A stretch of 64,000 nt of DNA, taken from positions 3,162,001 through 3,226,000 of the forward strand of contig NZ_SHLC01000001.1 of assembly GCF_004217495.1 (NCBI RefSeq). Direction: 5' to 3'. Below are positions 51,582-59,654 of the stretch, piece by piece (positions within the stretch are counted from its first letter, which is position 1; every line of letters starts with the position of its first letter). The translations under genes were made by a program, and so were the position numbers. Below the pieces are notes generated by a model, which did no database searches, was not told the DNA's origin, and saw only the letters and a program-made list of their open reading frames with translations. The stretch comes from Microterricola gilva. GTDB taxonomy: Bacteria; Actinomycetota; Actinomycetes; Actinomycetales; Microbacteriaceae.

Positions 51582-52451
51582 TCAGGCGGCGAGGCCCGCT
51601 GCGGCAGTCGCGAGCTCTGCACGCAGCGGCGTGGTCGGGCGGCCGATCAGGCGGGCGAGTTCGCCGCTCGTCTCGGCAAGCAGCCCGTCACGGATGTTGC
51701 CGTCGAGTGCGACGACGAAGCCGGCGGTACCGGCGTCGAGGCCGGCCTGCTCCAGTGCGGCCTGGTGCTCCTCCGGGCTGAGGTTGCGGTAGCTGACCGG
51801 GCGCTCGAGCACCTCGGCGGCGGCCTCGGCGAACTCGGCGTGGGTCCACGCGACGTCACCGCTCAGCTCGTAGACCGCTCCGCTGTGGCTCGCGTCGACG
51901 AGCACGACCGCTGCGGCAGTCGCATAGTCGGCACGGCTGGCGCTGGCCACGCGGCCTCCGCCGACGCTGGCCACGACCTCGCCGCTTGCGGCGGCCTGGC
52001 TCAGGGCTCCGAGGTAGTTCTCGGTGTACCAGCCGTTCCGCAGGATCGTGGACGGGATGCCGGAGGCGGCGATGAGCTCCTCGGTGGCCTTGTGCTCCGG
52101 CGCGAGAATGAGCGCGGAGCTGGCAGCGGCCGGTGCGCTCGTGTAGACGAGACGGCCGACGCCGGCGGCCTTGGCTGCTGCGATGACGGAGGCGTGCTGG
52201 GCGACGCGCTGGCCGACCTCGCTCCCGGAGATGAGCAGCACGGCATCCGCGCCGGCGAATGCCGCCTCGAGTGCGGCGCCGTCGTTGTAATCGGCGACGA
52301 CGGTGCGGATGCCGCGCTCCCGCAGCTCCGCGAGACGCTGCTCGTTGCGGCCGGTGCCGACGATCTCGGCTGCCGGCGTTCCGGCCTGCAGCAGTGCATC
52401 GACGACGAGGGAGCCGAGCTGGCCCGTTGCTCCGGTGATCACGATGGTCAT
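51582..52451 (-). CDS. qorB: NAD(P)H quinone oxidoreductase-like SDR (QorB/Qor2)
   Basis: A 289-residue protein with a strong AAAGGA before ATG 52451. The N-terminal NAD(P)-binding motif is TIVITGATGQLGSLVVDALLQAGT, and RNGWYTENYLGAL, VLLISGSEVGQRVAQHASVIAAAKAAGVGRLVYTS and ELSGDVAWTHAEFA agree closely with E. coli YtfG (QorB). Such atypical SDRs bind NADPH and reduce quinones. The divergent HxlR-type regulator makes this the typical qor2/qorR arrangement known from Corynebacterium, controlled by redox-active compounds. Confidence 0.93.
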   Translation of the reverse strand: MTIVITGATGQLGSLVVDALLQAGTPAAEIVGTGRNEQRLAELRERGIRTVVADYNDGAALEAAFAGADAVLLISGSEVGQRVAQHASVIAAAKAAGVGRLVYTSAPAAASSALILAPEHKATEELIAASGIPSTILRNGWYTENYLGALSQAAASGEVVASVGGGRVASASRADYATAAAVVLVDASHSGAVYELSGDVAWTHAEFAEAAAEVLERPVSYRNLSPEEHQAALEQAGLDAGTAGFVVALDGNIRDGLLAETSGELARLIGRPTTPLRAELATAAAGLAA

Positions 52452-52539
52452 GGTGTTCCTTTCGAGTGCGCCCAGCTGGCCGCGGATGTCACGACCGTTC
52501 TGGCCGCCGCCGGATACAACCTCGCTACCCCTGAGATAC

Positions 52540-52579
52540 TTCCCAGAAGGAGGTACCCACCTTTTGGTAAGGTACGTAC
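52540..52579. promoter_or_regulatory. qorB/HxlR divergent operator region
   Basis: The sequence between the divergent starts contains AAGGAGGTACCC and AAGGTAC direct repeats (52547-52558, 52569-52575) and the inverted repeat ACC-TTTT-GGT (52559-52568). The location fits binding by the HxlR-type regulator, but the exact operator is not certain. AAGG also supplies the Shine-Dalgarno of the regulator gene. Confidence 0.5.
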
Positions 52580-52960
52580 ATGACGGTGAGAAATGAGCAG
52601 ATGCAGGGGATCCCGGGGACGACCGCTGGGATTTTTCCGGCGGCCTGTCCGAGCCGCACCGTGCTCGACCACGTCACCAGCAAGTGGGGCGTGCTCGTGC
52701 TGTTGGCACTCTCGCGGGAACCGCACCGCTGGGGCGAACTCCGCCGCGGCATCGAGGGCATCAGCGAGAAGATGCTGGCGCAGACGCTGCGCACGCTCGA
52801 GAGCGATGGCTTTGTGCTGCGCGAGGTGCAGGCAGTGATTCCCCCGCGCGTGGACTACAGCCTCACGCCGCGTGGCCGCGAACTGACGGCACATCTGCTG
52901 CCGCTGATGATCTGGATCGACAACAACGCCGACGAGATCCTGGCTCCCAGAGTCGGCTGA
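52580..52960 (+). CDS. HxlR/DUF24-family redox-type regulator (QorR-like)
   Basis: A 126-residue winged-helix regulator divergent from qorB. The conserved Cys is in FPAACPSRTVLDHVTSKWGVLVLLAL (about residue 24), followed by HRWGELRRGIEGISEKMLAQTLRTLESDGFVLREV and the wing VPPRVDYSLTPRGRELT. The Cys-Pro near the start is the sensor residue in QorR, YodB and relatives, which lose DNA affinity upon oxidation or quinone adduct formation. Repression of qorB is therefore likely. Confidence 0.92.
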   Translation: MTVRNEQMQGIPGTTAGIFPAACPSRTVLDHVTSKWGVLVLLALSREPHRWGELRRGIEGISEKMLAQTLRTLESDGFVLREVQAVIPPRVDYSLTPRGRELTAHLLPLMIWIDNNADEILAPRVG

Positions 52961-53084
52961 GCCGGAGCCGCCCGGGCCCGGTATCGGACTCGCGGGATGC
53001 GGACGAATGGCGGGATTCGCCGGTGGCGGTCCCCCGAGCACCACCGGCGCCATGCGACTGTCCCCCGACGGCGCATGTCCCTTC

Positions 53085-53096
53085 GTACGATCGTAC
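53085..53096. promoter_or_regulatory. GTACGATCGTAC palindrome at the 3' end of a TetR gene
   Basis: A perfect 12-bp palindrome overlapping the first base of the TetR stop complement. It is followed on the plus strand by TATAAC, a reasonable -10 box. A TetR-type operator or antisense promoter is possible, but both are inferred. Confidence 0.35.
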
Positions 53097-53758
53097 TATA
53101 ACTGGACGGAGTCCTCCGGCGACTCGACGAGGAAGCGTCGCGGCTCGAACACGCCCAGCAGTATGAACTCGCGTTCGAGCATCTCCTCGATGCGCTCCGG
53201 CAGGTCCTCCCGCTGGGTGAGCCGCTGCGACACCTCCTGCACGCCGTAGAAATTGGCGACGAGGTGCCACGCCTCGGTCGCGAGGTTCTCCCGTGACGGG
53301 ATCTCGCCGTCATCCGCCGCGTCAATCAGGCACTGGGCGATCACGGCCACCCAACTGACGTACGGCGTGGGAAAGGTGGCGGGGATGACGTCGTGCTCAC
53401 GGAGGAGTCGTGTCGCGGCACGCACGCGCACGTCCTCGCGGAAGGCACGAGCCACCGTGCGGATGGAGGTGACGATCGCGGCCAGGCCGCGCAGCGGATC
53501 AGCCGAACCGATGATGTTCGCGAACGACGCCTGGGCGTATGCGCCCTGCACGATCTCGAGGGCGAGGTCGACTTTCGCCTTGAAGTGGTACTGCACGAGC
53601 CCCTTGCCGACGCCCGCCCGCTCGGCGATGCCGCCGATCGAGGTTCCGGCGTAGCCCCGCTCCGCGAACTCTTCGGCCGCGATGCTCAGGATGCGCTCGC
53701 GCGTCTCGGTCGAGCGAGCGGTCGAGGTTGAGGCCGAGCGCGCGGTCGAAGCGATCAT
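53096..53758 (-). CDS. TetR/AcrR-family transcriptional regulator
   Basis: A 220-residue regulator starting at ATG 53758, with GGAGT upstream. The TetR helix-turn-helix is ILSIAAEEFAERGYAGTSIGGIAERAGVGKGLVQYHFKAKVDLALEIV (about 23-70). The N-terminal 20 residues are a Ser/Thr/Arg repeat (TARSASTSTARST) encoded by GTCGAG-rich repeats, which looks like an N-terminal extension. The C-terminal ligand domain has no recognisable identity. No obvious divergent target is adjacent; the second TetR gene is upstream in the same direction. Confidence 0.9.
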   Translation of the reverse strand: MIASTARSASTSTARSTETRERILSIAAEEFAERGYAGTSIGGIAERAGVGKGLVQYHFKAKVDLALEIVQGAYAQASFANIIGSADPLRGLAAIVTSIRTVARAFREDVRVRAATRLLREHDVIPATFPTPYVSWVAVIAQCLIDAADDGEIPSRENLATEAWHLVANFYGVQEVSQRLTQREDLPERIEEMLEREFILLGVFEPRRFLVESPEDSVQL

Positions 53759-53902
53759 GTCGGCTGGACTCCTTCACTCGCGCTGGCTGTGCTCAAGTTT
53801 CGCAGACCCGACAACGCGGAACCTGAGCGGCGCGATGAGATCGCGACCGCGCCAATGCCGAGCAGCCGGCGGCACCCCCCATCGATCTGCCGTCGTCGGC
53901 AG

Positions 53903-54502
53903 CTACCGGGGCCGACACCCCTCGACGAACGCCCGGATCGTCGGCACCGGGTCGAAATCGTCGACGAGCGCAGCCTGGATTTGGAGCCCGTCAAGGAGTG
54001 CCGTGCTCGTGGCGGCAATCTCGTTCGGGTCGCGGTCTCGGTCAATGATGCCCAGATCCTGCTCGAGGCGGATGCGCTCGACGGCCTGAGCGAGTGCACG
54101 GGCGTAGCGCTCACGGAAGTATTCGTGCGCCGGGTGCTCTGGATTGCCGGCTTCCGCCGACAGCACGCGGTAGAGCGAGGTGAGTCCAGGGTGCTCGACA
54201 CTGTGGCGCGCGATGCTCTCGAGGACGCCACCGTGGCTGTCGGCCGCATCACGCTCGACGGAGGCCGCGACGGATGCATCCCGAAGCCGGAGCACCTCGA
54301 TGAGGAGCTCGAACTTGTCGGGAAAGTGGTGCCGCAACCCGGCCTGCGCAAGACCCGCCCGCGCGGCGATCTCCCGCATGGAGCCACTCGTGTACCCCCG
54401 CTCCGCGAACAGCTCGGCCGCGACACGGATGATGCGCTCGCGCGTGCGCTCGCCCTTCGGATAGCGGCCGACGACGGCCGCTGCAGGGTTGGGATCCGTC
54501 AT
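53903..54502 (-). CDS. TetR/AcrR-family regulator of the MFS/GH1 operon
   Basis: A 199-residue regulator with helix-turn-helix RIIRVAAELFAERGYTSGSMREIAARAGLAQAGLRHHFPDKFELLIEVL (about 22-68). The gene is divergent from the MFS transporter and its start lies 31 bp from a perfect 22-bp palindrome set between -35 and -10 of the opposite promoter. This is the textbook layout of an autoregulatory TetR repressor controlling the neighbour operon. The ligand would be a glycoside or sugar transported by the MFS protein. Confidence 0.92.
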   Translation of the reverse strand: MTDPNPAAAVVGRYPKGERTRERIIRVAAELFAERGYTSGSMREIAARAGLAQAGLRHHFPDKFELLIEVLRLRDASVAASVERDAADSHGGVLESIARHSVEHPGLTSLYRVLSAEAGNPEHPAHEYFRERYARALAQAVERIRLEQDLGIIDRDRDPNEIAATSTALLDGLQIQAALVDDFDPVPTIRAFVEGCRPR

Positions 54503-54527
54503 ACAGCACAGGATAGCAATCGACTGT

Positions 54528-54557
54528 TTGACAAACCATTCACGTGAATGGTTTTAT
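54528..54557 (+). promoter_or_regulatory. Promoter with TetR operator for the MFS/GH1 operon
   Basis: TTGACA (54528-54533) and a TTTTAT -10 (54552-54557) are 18 bp apart. A perfect 22-bp palindrome (AAACCATTCAC and its complement) covers 54533-54554, i.e. the spacer. A repressor bound there would block polymerase. MFS ATG follows at 54602 with AAGGA upstream. Confidence 0.88.
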
Positions 54558-54601
54558 GAGCACCCGGCGCCCGCCGACAAACTCAACCCGAAGGATGCGC
54601 A

Positions 54602-55918
54602 ATGACGCGTGACGAAGCCACGACCGGATCCGAGCCCACTGCCACGGAGCTGTTATTCATCGAGAACCCCGACCCGCGCGATCTGCCGAGAGTCGCAGGC
54701 AGGAGCGTCCTCGCCTACCTGGCCGCGTATCTCGGAGCATTCCTGCTCTTCGTCGTGCCACTGGCGACCGCGCTCGCATTGAAGGTTGCCGAGCTGACCC
54801 CAGACGCTCGGGAGACGACGCTCGGCATCATCATGGGAGTCGGGGCTCTCATCGCGATGTTCGCCAATCCGGTGTTCGGTGCACTCAGCGACCGGACGAC
54901 CTCACGTTTCGGGATGCGCCGCCCGTGGATCCTCGGCGGCGCAATCGTCGCGGTGGCCGCCGCCGCGGTGTTGGGCTTCGCCGGCGAGATCGTGCTCGTC
55001 GGCGCAGCGTGGACCGTGGTGCAGCTGTCGATCAACGCGGTCTTGGCTGGGCTTGCAGCGTTCATTCCCGATCGGGTTCCGGAGCAGCAACGCGGCAAGG
55101 TCGCAGCCTGGACCGGAATCTCGACGCAGATCGCGCCCCTCGTCGCACTCCTCATCGGCAACATCGCGTTCGGCATCGGCGGCGGCATCGGCTGGATGAT
55201 CCTCACACCGGCACTGGTCGGCCTCGTCCTCATCGCCGTGTTCGTCTACACGGTGAAGGACCGCATTCTCGAACCGGGAACAATTCCTCGGCTCCGACTC
55301 CGGCAGCTGTTCTCCATCTTCGTCTTCAACCCCCGGAGCAACCCCGACTTCGGGTGGGCATGGCTGGGCCGCTTCCTCATCACTCTGTCGTTCGCTGCAG
55401 CAAACACCTACATGGTGTACTTCATGAACGCCCGGCTCGGCGTTCCGCTCGCCCAGGTCGCGGTGCTGCAACTCACCTTCCTTGTCGGGACCACCATTCT
55501 CATCGCGGCCAGCGCGACCATCTCTGGCGCAATATCGGACCGGCTCCGCCGTCGGAAGGGATTCGTCCTCGCCGCATCCGGGCTGATCGCACTGCACCAC
55601 GTGATCGTCGCCTTCACCTTTGACTGGCCGCTCTACATCGTCGCGCTCGCGATCAGCGCGATCGCGATGGGCGTCTACTTCTCCGTTGACCTGGCGCTGG
55701 TGACCGAGGTCCTCCCTGACACACAGAACGCCGCAGCGCAGGACATGGGAATCTTCAACATCGCCAACGCACTCCCGCAATCGTTGGCGCCGGCGCTTGC
55801 GCCGCTCGCGCTCGCGATCGGCGGATCCGGTTCGAACTACACCGCGCTGTACCTCATCGCCGCAGCCGTCGCCATTGCCGGCGCGCTGACGGTCCTCCCC
55901 ATCAAGGCCGTTCGATGA
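54602..55918 (+). CDS. MFS transporter, probable glycoside uptake
   Basis: A 438-residue major facilitator with about 12 helices. It has the loop-2 motif NPVFGALSDRTTSRFGMRRPWILGG (about 85-110), whose G(X)LSDR...GxRRP pattern is like sugar and GPH/MFS symporters. A central loop (about 225-250) separates the two halves. Its stop overlaps the GH1 gene region by 4 bp (ATGA), and the TetR operator lies upstream. Import of a beta-glycoside for the linked GH1 enzyme is the natural reading; an exporter role is less likely. Confidence 0.9.
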   Translation: MTRDEATTGSEPTATELLFIENPDPRDLPRVAGRSVLAYLAAYLGAFLLFVVPLATALALKVAELTPDARETTLGIIMGVGALIAMFANPVFGALSDRTTSRFGMRRPWILGGAIVAVAAAAVLGFAGEIVLVGAAWTVVQLSINAVLAGLAAFIPDRVPEQQRGKVAAWTGISTQIAPLVALLIGNIAFGIGGGIGWMILTPALVGLVLIAVFVYTVKDRILEPGTIPRLRLRQLFSIFVFNPRSNPDFGWAWLGRFLITLSFAAANTYMVYFMNARLGVPLAQVAVLQLTFLVGTTILIAASATISGAISDRLRRRKGFVLAASGLIALHHVIVAFTFDWPLYIVALAISAIAMGVYFSVDLALVTEVLPDTQNAAAQDMGIFNIANALPQSLAPALAPLALAIGGSGSNYTALYLIAAAVAIAGALTVLPIKAVR

Positions 55919-55950
55919 CCCAATCACCTCTACACGACAGGAGCACCACC

Positions 55951-57396
55951 ATGGCACGACTTCACGACGGCTTCCTCTGGGGAGCGTCAACCTCTGGGCA
56001 TCAGGTCGAAGGTGGCAATGTGTCCAGCGACTGGTGGCGCCATGAGGGCTCCGGCATGTTCCCGGAGCTCAGCGGTGATGCCGTCGATCACTACCATCGG
56101 TACCCCGAGGACATGCGGTTGCTCGCCGACGCCGGGCTGACGGCATACCGGTTCGGCATCGAGTGGGCGCGAATCGAGCCAGAGCGCGGACAGATCTCGA
56201 ACGCCCAGCTGCAGCACTACCGTCGCATGATCGACACCGCCATCCACAGCGGGCTCACCCCGGTCGTCACTCTGCACCACTTCACCTCGCCGTACTGGTT
56301 CACCGAGGCGGGTGGCTGGAACGCCGATGATGCCCTCGACCGCTGGGCCTCGTACGTTGAGGCCGTCATACCGATCCTGGACGGTGTCGAGTGGGTCTGC
56401 ACGATCAACGAGCCGAACATCCTCGCCCTGATGAGCACCTTCCTCTCCACTCCAGTCGCTGAGGCGGGCCCGACGATGGCACAGCAGGGGCCCGTCATCC
56501 CCTCCGTCGACGTCGGGCAGCGGCTGGGCGAGGCCCACCGGGTCGCTCGCGACATCCTCCGGCGAGGAACGTCGGCGAAAGTCGGCTGGACCGTGGCGCA
56601 GCAAGCGTTCACCGCGACAGCGGGCAATGACGAGGTGTTCGAGAGGACCGTCTGGGCGTGGGAAGACCTCTACCTTGAGGTCTCGCGCGACGACGACTTC
56701 GTGGGGGTACAGGCCTACACGAGCCAGGCCGTCGACGCGAACGGCCCGGTTCCGCACCCCGCGAGCCCGGACAACACACTCACGGGCTGGGCATACCGAC
56801 CGGATGCCCTCGGAATGGCACTCCGGCATGCCCACGGCGTCACCGGCAAGCCGCTGCTCGTGACCGAGAACGGCATCGCCACAGCCGACGACGCTCGCCG
56901 CATCGACTACACCCGTGAAGCCCTGCGCCACCTCATCACCGCCGTTGAAGACGGCATCGACGTGCGCGGATACCTGCACTGGTCCGCGCTCGACAACTAC
57001 GAGTGGGGCCACTGGGGGCCGACCTTCGGACTCATCGCCGTCGACCGGCAGACATTCGAACGTCACCCCAAGCCCAGCCTCGCCTGGCTCGGCCAGCTCG
57101 CCAGGAGCGGTGCGGCGGAGATCCCGGATGGGAGCCATGACTTCTCACCCGCGGCGGACGCCATCCTGGCCGACTCGAGCGGCGCTGAGCTCAATCGCAA
57201 CAGCCGCCTCGGCGACATCCTCGACGACCCGCACGGTCGCGCGGTTCTCGAAGCGGAGGTTCCGGGCATTGCTGACCACCCGCAGCTTGCACTCGCGCGA
57301 GGGATGTCACTCGTCGCGATCGCGGGGTTCGCCGGCGGCACCCTCTCCGAGACGGCGCTGGATCAGATCGAGCTGCGTCTCCGCGCCGGAGCGTGA
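55951..57396 (+). CDS. GH1 beta-glucosidase/beta-glycosidase with C-terminal helical extension
   Basis: A GH1 enzyme (481 residues from ATG 55951, which has AGGAG 7 bases upstream; an ATG at 55915 overlapping the MFS stop would give 493). Acid/base Glu is in WVCTINEPN (about 154) and nucleophile Glu in LLVTENGIA (about 306). ARLHDGFLWGASTSGHQVEG at the start and YRFGIEWARIEP are classic. Residues beyond about 395 form a separate helical module (NSRLGDILDDPHGRAVLEAEVPGIADHPQLALARGMSLVAIAGFAGG) that is not part of the GH1 barrel. It is cytosolic and co-transcribed with the MFS transporter. Confidence 0.94.
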   Translation: MARLHDGFLWGASTSGHQVEGGNVSSDWWRHEGSGMFPELSGDAVDHYHRYPEDMRLLADAGLTAYRFGIEWARIEPERGQISNAQLQHYRRMIDTAIHSGLTPVVTLHHFTSPYWFTEAGGWNADDALDRWASYVEAVIPILDGVEWVCTINEPNILALMSTFLSTPVAEAGPTMAQQGPVIPSVDVGQRLGEAHRVARDILRRGTSAKVGWTVAQQAFTATAGNDEVFERTVWAWEDLYLEVSRDDDFVGVQAYTSQAVDANGPVPHPASPDNTLTGWAYRPDALGMALRHAHGVTGKPLLVTENGIATADDARRIDYTREALRHLITAVEDGIDVRGYLHWSALDNYEWGHWGPTFGLIAVDRQTFERHPKPSLAWLGQLARSGAAEIPDGSHDFSPAADAILADSSGAELNRNSRLGDILDDPHGRAVLEAEVPGIADHPQLALARGMSLVAIAGFAGGTLSETALDQIELRLRAGA

Positions 57397-57417
57397 GCTG
57401 ACGAGCGGCACCACGAA

Positions 57418-57453
57418 ACGAAAGCCCCCGGCGATGTCGCCGGGGGCTTTCGT
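57418..57453. terminator. 17-bp stem-loop after the GH1 gene
   Basis: ACGAAAGCCCCCGGCGA (57418-57434) pairs perfectly with 57437-57453 around a 2-nt loop, terminating the MFS/GH1 operon. It lies directly before a tRNA-like remnant. Confidence 0.85.
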
Positions 57454-57462
57454 GTGCAGCGG

Positions 57463-57489
57463 TGGCGAGCGACGGATTCGAATCCGTAG
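57463..57489 (-). pseudogene. tRNA 3'-end remnant (tRNA-Tyr-like)
   Basis: Minus-strand sequence contains CGGATTCGAATCCG (T-arm) followed by CGCTCGCCACC, an acceptor-like end. It aligns with the 3' end of the intact tRNA-Tyr at 57802 (GGTTCGAATCC...CTCGCCACC) at most positions, but has no 5' half. It may be a copy of an integration attachment site, or chance. Confidence 0.4.
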
Positions 57490-57593
57490 CGGGGAAACGC
57501 CCCACAAGGCCATGCGCCGGAGTATTTTGAAGCCACGACGAGAGGAGCGGGATCACGCCAACGCGCGGCCCCACCACACATATGGAAAGCACG

Positions 57594-57725
57594 ATGAAAG
57601 TCATAGCGTTCCTGCTCGCAGTCACGGCAGGAATCGTCGCGATAATCGGCGGGGTTCCGTTCGCTGGGCTGCTTGCCTTCCTTGCCGCCGTCGCCGTCAT
57701 CCTCCCGGTGAAGAGGAATACATGA
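57594..57725 (+). CDS. 43-residue two-helix membrane protein
   Basis: A small frame from ATG 57594 (GGAAAG about 7 bases upstream; another in-frame ATG at 57582 would give 47 residues) to TGA 57723-57725. Protein: MKVIAFLLAVTAGIVAIIGG, then VPFAGLLAFLAAVAVILPVKRNT. Two hydrophobic helices with a Gly/Pro turn and a basic end suggest a membrane protein, possibly with both ends in the cytoplasm. No known family. It lies between a tRNA-like remnant and tRNA-Tyr. Confidence 0.5.
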   Translation: MKVIAFLLAVTAGIVAIIGGVPFAGLLAFLAAVAVILPVKRNT

Positions 57726-57769
57726 CGCCTGGGCAGGTGGAGCGACTCCGTCTGCCTTGATCGACAAAA

Positions 57770-57794
57770 CCCCGGAATCGCAGTGATTCCGGGG
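57770..57794 (-). terminator. Terminator of tRNA-Tyr
   Basis: CCCCGGAATC (57770-57779) pairs with GATTCCGGGG (57785-57794); on the minus strand the stem is followed by TTTT. It lies immediately downstream of tRNA-Tyr. Confidence 0.88.
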
Positions 57795-57801
57795 CTGTTG
57801 G

Positions 57802-57883
57802 TGGCGAGTGAGGGATTCGAACCCCCGAATGCTGAGCAGTCTGATTTACAGTCAGATCCCTTTGGCCGCTTGGGTAACTCGCC
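57802..57883 (-). tRNA. tRNA-Tyr (GTA)
   Basis: Class II tRNA on the minus strand: acceptor GGCGAGT/ACTCGCC, anticodon stem-loop CTGACTGTAAATCAG with GTA, long variable arm CTGCTCAGCATTCGG region, and T-arm GGGGGTTCGAATCCC. The 3' CCA is encoded (57799-57801). A -10-like TATGGT lies upstream on the minus strand. Confidence 0.95.
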
Positions 57884-58089
57884 AGCGCGCACCCGACCAT
57901 ATGTTGCCACCTGACCGAAGACGCTCCACAAGCATACTTACCATCGGCCGTCTCGTGAAATTGAGCCACCCTCCCCCGCGCTGTCGGGCGTTTCGGATGC
58001 CGCGGCGCACGCGTGGAGCCGCTGGCTGAACGCTCCGCCTCGCTAGACTTCTGGCGTATCCAGCATGCTCAGCGGAAGGCGGCGATGCG

Positions 58090-59109
58090 ATGGCCGGCAT
58101 CGAAGAAGTGGCGAAGCTCGCGGGCGTCTCCACCGCGACGGTCTCGCGCGCCCTCAGCGGCAACGGCTCGGTCTCCCAGGCCACGAAACTCAAGGTGGAT
58201 GCCGCAGCCGAGCAGCTCGGCTACGTCGTCTCCTCGAATGCGTCGAGCCTGGCATCCGGGCGCACCAAGAACATCGGCGTCGTCGTGCCGTTCCTCAACC
58301 GCTGGTTCTTCTCCACCGTGCTCGAGGGCGCCCAGCAGGCCCTGCTGCGCGACGGCTACGACATCACCCTGTACAACCTCGCCGGCGACGGCGCCGAGCG
58401 GCACAGCGTGTTCGAACACTTCCTGCTGCGCCAGCGCGTCGACGCCGTGATCGCAATCTCACTCGAGCTCACCGCCGACGAGGTCTCCCGGCTGCACCGG
58501 CTGAAGAAGCCGCTCGTCGGCGTCGGCGGCCCGATCCCCGGCGTGCGCACGCTCGCCGTCGACGACACGGCCGTCGCGAGGCTCGCCACCGGACACCTGA
58601 TCGCGCTCGGCCACCGCCGCATCGGCCACATCGGCGGCGTGCTCGAACTCGACGTCGACTTCCACCTGCCGAGCAATCGCCGGGTCGGCTACGAGAGTGC
58701 GTTGCGGGATGCCGGCCTCGACGTCGATCCTGCCCTGTTCCGCCCGGCCGACTTCACGATCCAGGGCGGCTACCAGGCGGCCAAGCAGCTGCTCGGCAGC
58801 CCGTACGGACGCCCGAGCGCGATCTACGCCGCCAGCGACGAGATGGCGATCGGCGCGATCCTCGCCGCCAAAGACCTGGGCCTCAGCGTGCCGCGCGACG
58901 TCTCCATCATCGGCATCGACGACCACGACCTGGCCGAGTTCTTCGGGCTCAGCACCGTCGCCCAGTTCCCCCGCGCGCAGGGCGAGAAGGCCGTGCAGAT
59001 GCTGATGGAGGAGCTGCACCCTGAGCGGCACGATCCCGTGCAGAGCTCGATCGCGCTGCCGTTCGAACTGGTTGTGCGCTCCAGCACGGCGACGCCGAGC
59101 GCCGAGTAG
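58090..59109 (+). CDS. LacI-family transcriptional regulator
   Basis: A 339-residue regulator with helix-turn-helix GIEEVAKLAGVSTATVSRALSGNGSVSQATKLKVDAAAEQLGY (about residues 3-46). The effector domain has VVVPFLNRWFFSTVLEGAQQALL, IALGHRRIGHIGG and VSIIGIDDHDLAEFFGLSTVAQ. It stands alone between tRNA-Tyr and yajQ, so its target is not adjacent. The maltodextrin operators at 46275-46406 fit the general LacI-family consensus and could be its sites, but this is a guess. Confidence 0.92.
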   Translation: MAGIEEVAKLAGVSTATVSRALSGNGSVSQATKLKVDAAAEQLGYVVSSNASSLASGRTKNIGVVVPFLNRWFFSTVLEGAQQALLRDGYDITLYNLAGDGAERHSVFEHFLLRQRVDAVIAISLELTADEVSRLHRLKKPLVGVGGPIPGVRTLAVDDTAVARLATGHLIALGHRRIGHIGGVLELDVDFHLPSNRRVGYESALRDAGLDVDPALFRPADFTIQGGYQAAKQLLGSPYGRPSAIYAASDEMAIGAILAAKDLGLSVPRDVSIIGIDDHDLAEFFGLSTVAQFPRAQGEKAVQMLMEELHPERHDPVQSSIALPFELVVRSSTATPSAE

Positions 59110-59165
59110 CCCGCGGCATCCGCCCGCCCGGCCCACGATTCGGCGGCAAAGGCTAACATCGAGGC

Positions 59166-59654
59166 ATGGCTGATTCCACTTTTGACATCGTCTCCAAGGT
59201 CGACCCGATGGAGGGCGAGAACGCCCTGCACCAGGCCCAGAAGGAAGTTGCTCAGCGCTACGACTTCAAGAACGTCGGCGCCTCCATCGAGCAGAGCGGC
59301 GACAAGGTCCTGATCAAGGCGAACAGCGAAGAGCGCGCCAAGGCGATCCTCGAGGTCTACGAGGCCAAGCTGATCAAGCGCGGCATCTCGCTGCGCAGCC
59401 TGGATGCCGGCGAGCCGTTCGCCTCCGGCAAGGAGTACCGCATCGAGACCTCGCTCAAGGCGGGCATCGACTCGGAGAACGCGAAGAAGATCAACAAGAT
59501 CATCCGCGACGAGGCGCCGAAGAGCGTCAAGAGCCAGATCCAGGGCGATGAACTGCGCGTCTCCTCGAAGAGCCGCGACGACCTGCAGGAGACCATGGCA
59601 CTGCTGAAGGGCAAGGACCTCGACGTCGCCCTGCAGTTCGTCAACTTCCGCTGA
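59166..59654 (+). CDS. YajQ-family nucleotide-binding protein
   Basis: A 162-residue YajQ protein with the conserved [41 protein letters not shown] at the start and [67 protein letters not shown] at the end. Two RNP-like folds bind nucleotides; some homologues bind cyclic di-GMP, and the family acts as a regulatory partner or chaperone. It overlaps the next gene by one base. Confidence 0.95.
   Translation: MADSTFDIVSKVDPMEGENALHQAQKEVAQRYDFKNVGASIEQSGDKVLIKANSEERAKAILEVYEAKLIKRGISLRSLDAGEPFASGKEYRIETSLKAGIDSENAKKINKIIRDEAPKSVKSQIQGDELRVSSKSRDDLQETMALLKGKDLDVALQFVNFR

Noticed and set aside
53695-53757. Repeats in the N-terminus of the first TetR gene as a mobile element
   Set aside because: GTCGAG-type repeats give a Ser/Thr/Arg tail, but the units are degenerate and the start codon is uncertain, so a coding low-complexity tail is simpler.
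57455-57560. Complete second tRNA gene at the remnant
   Set aside because: Only a T-arm and acceptor-like end are visible; no matching 5' acceptor strand, D-arm or anticodon stem.
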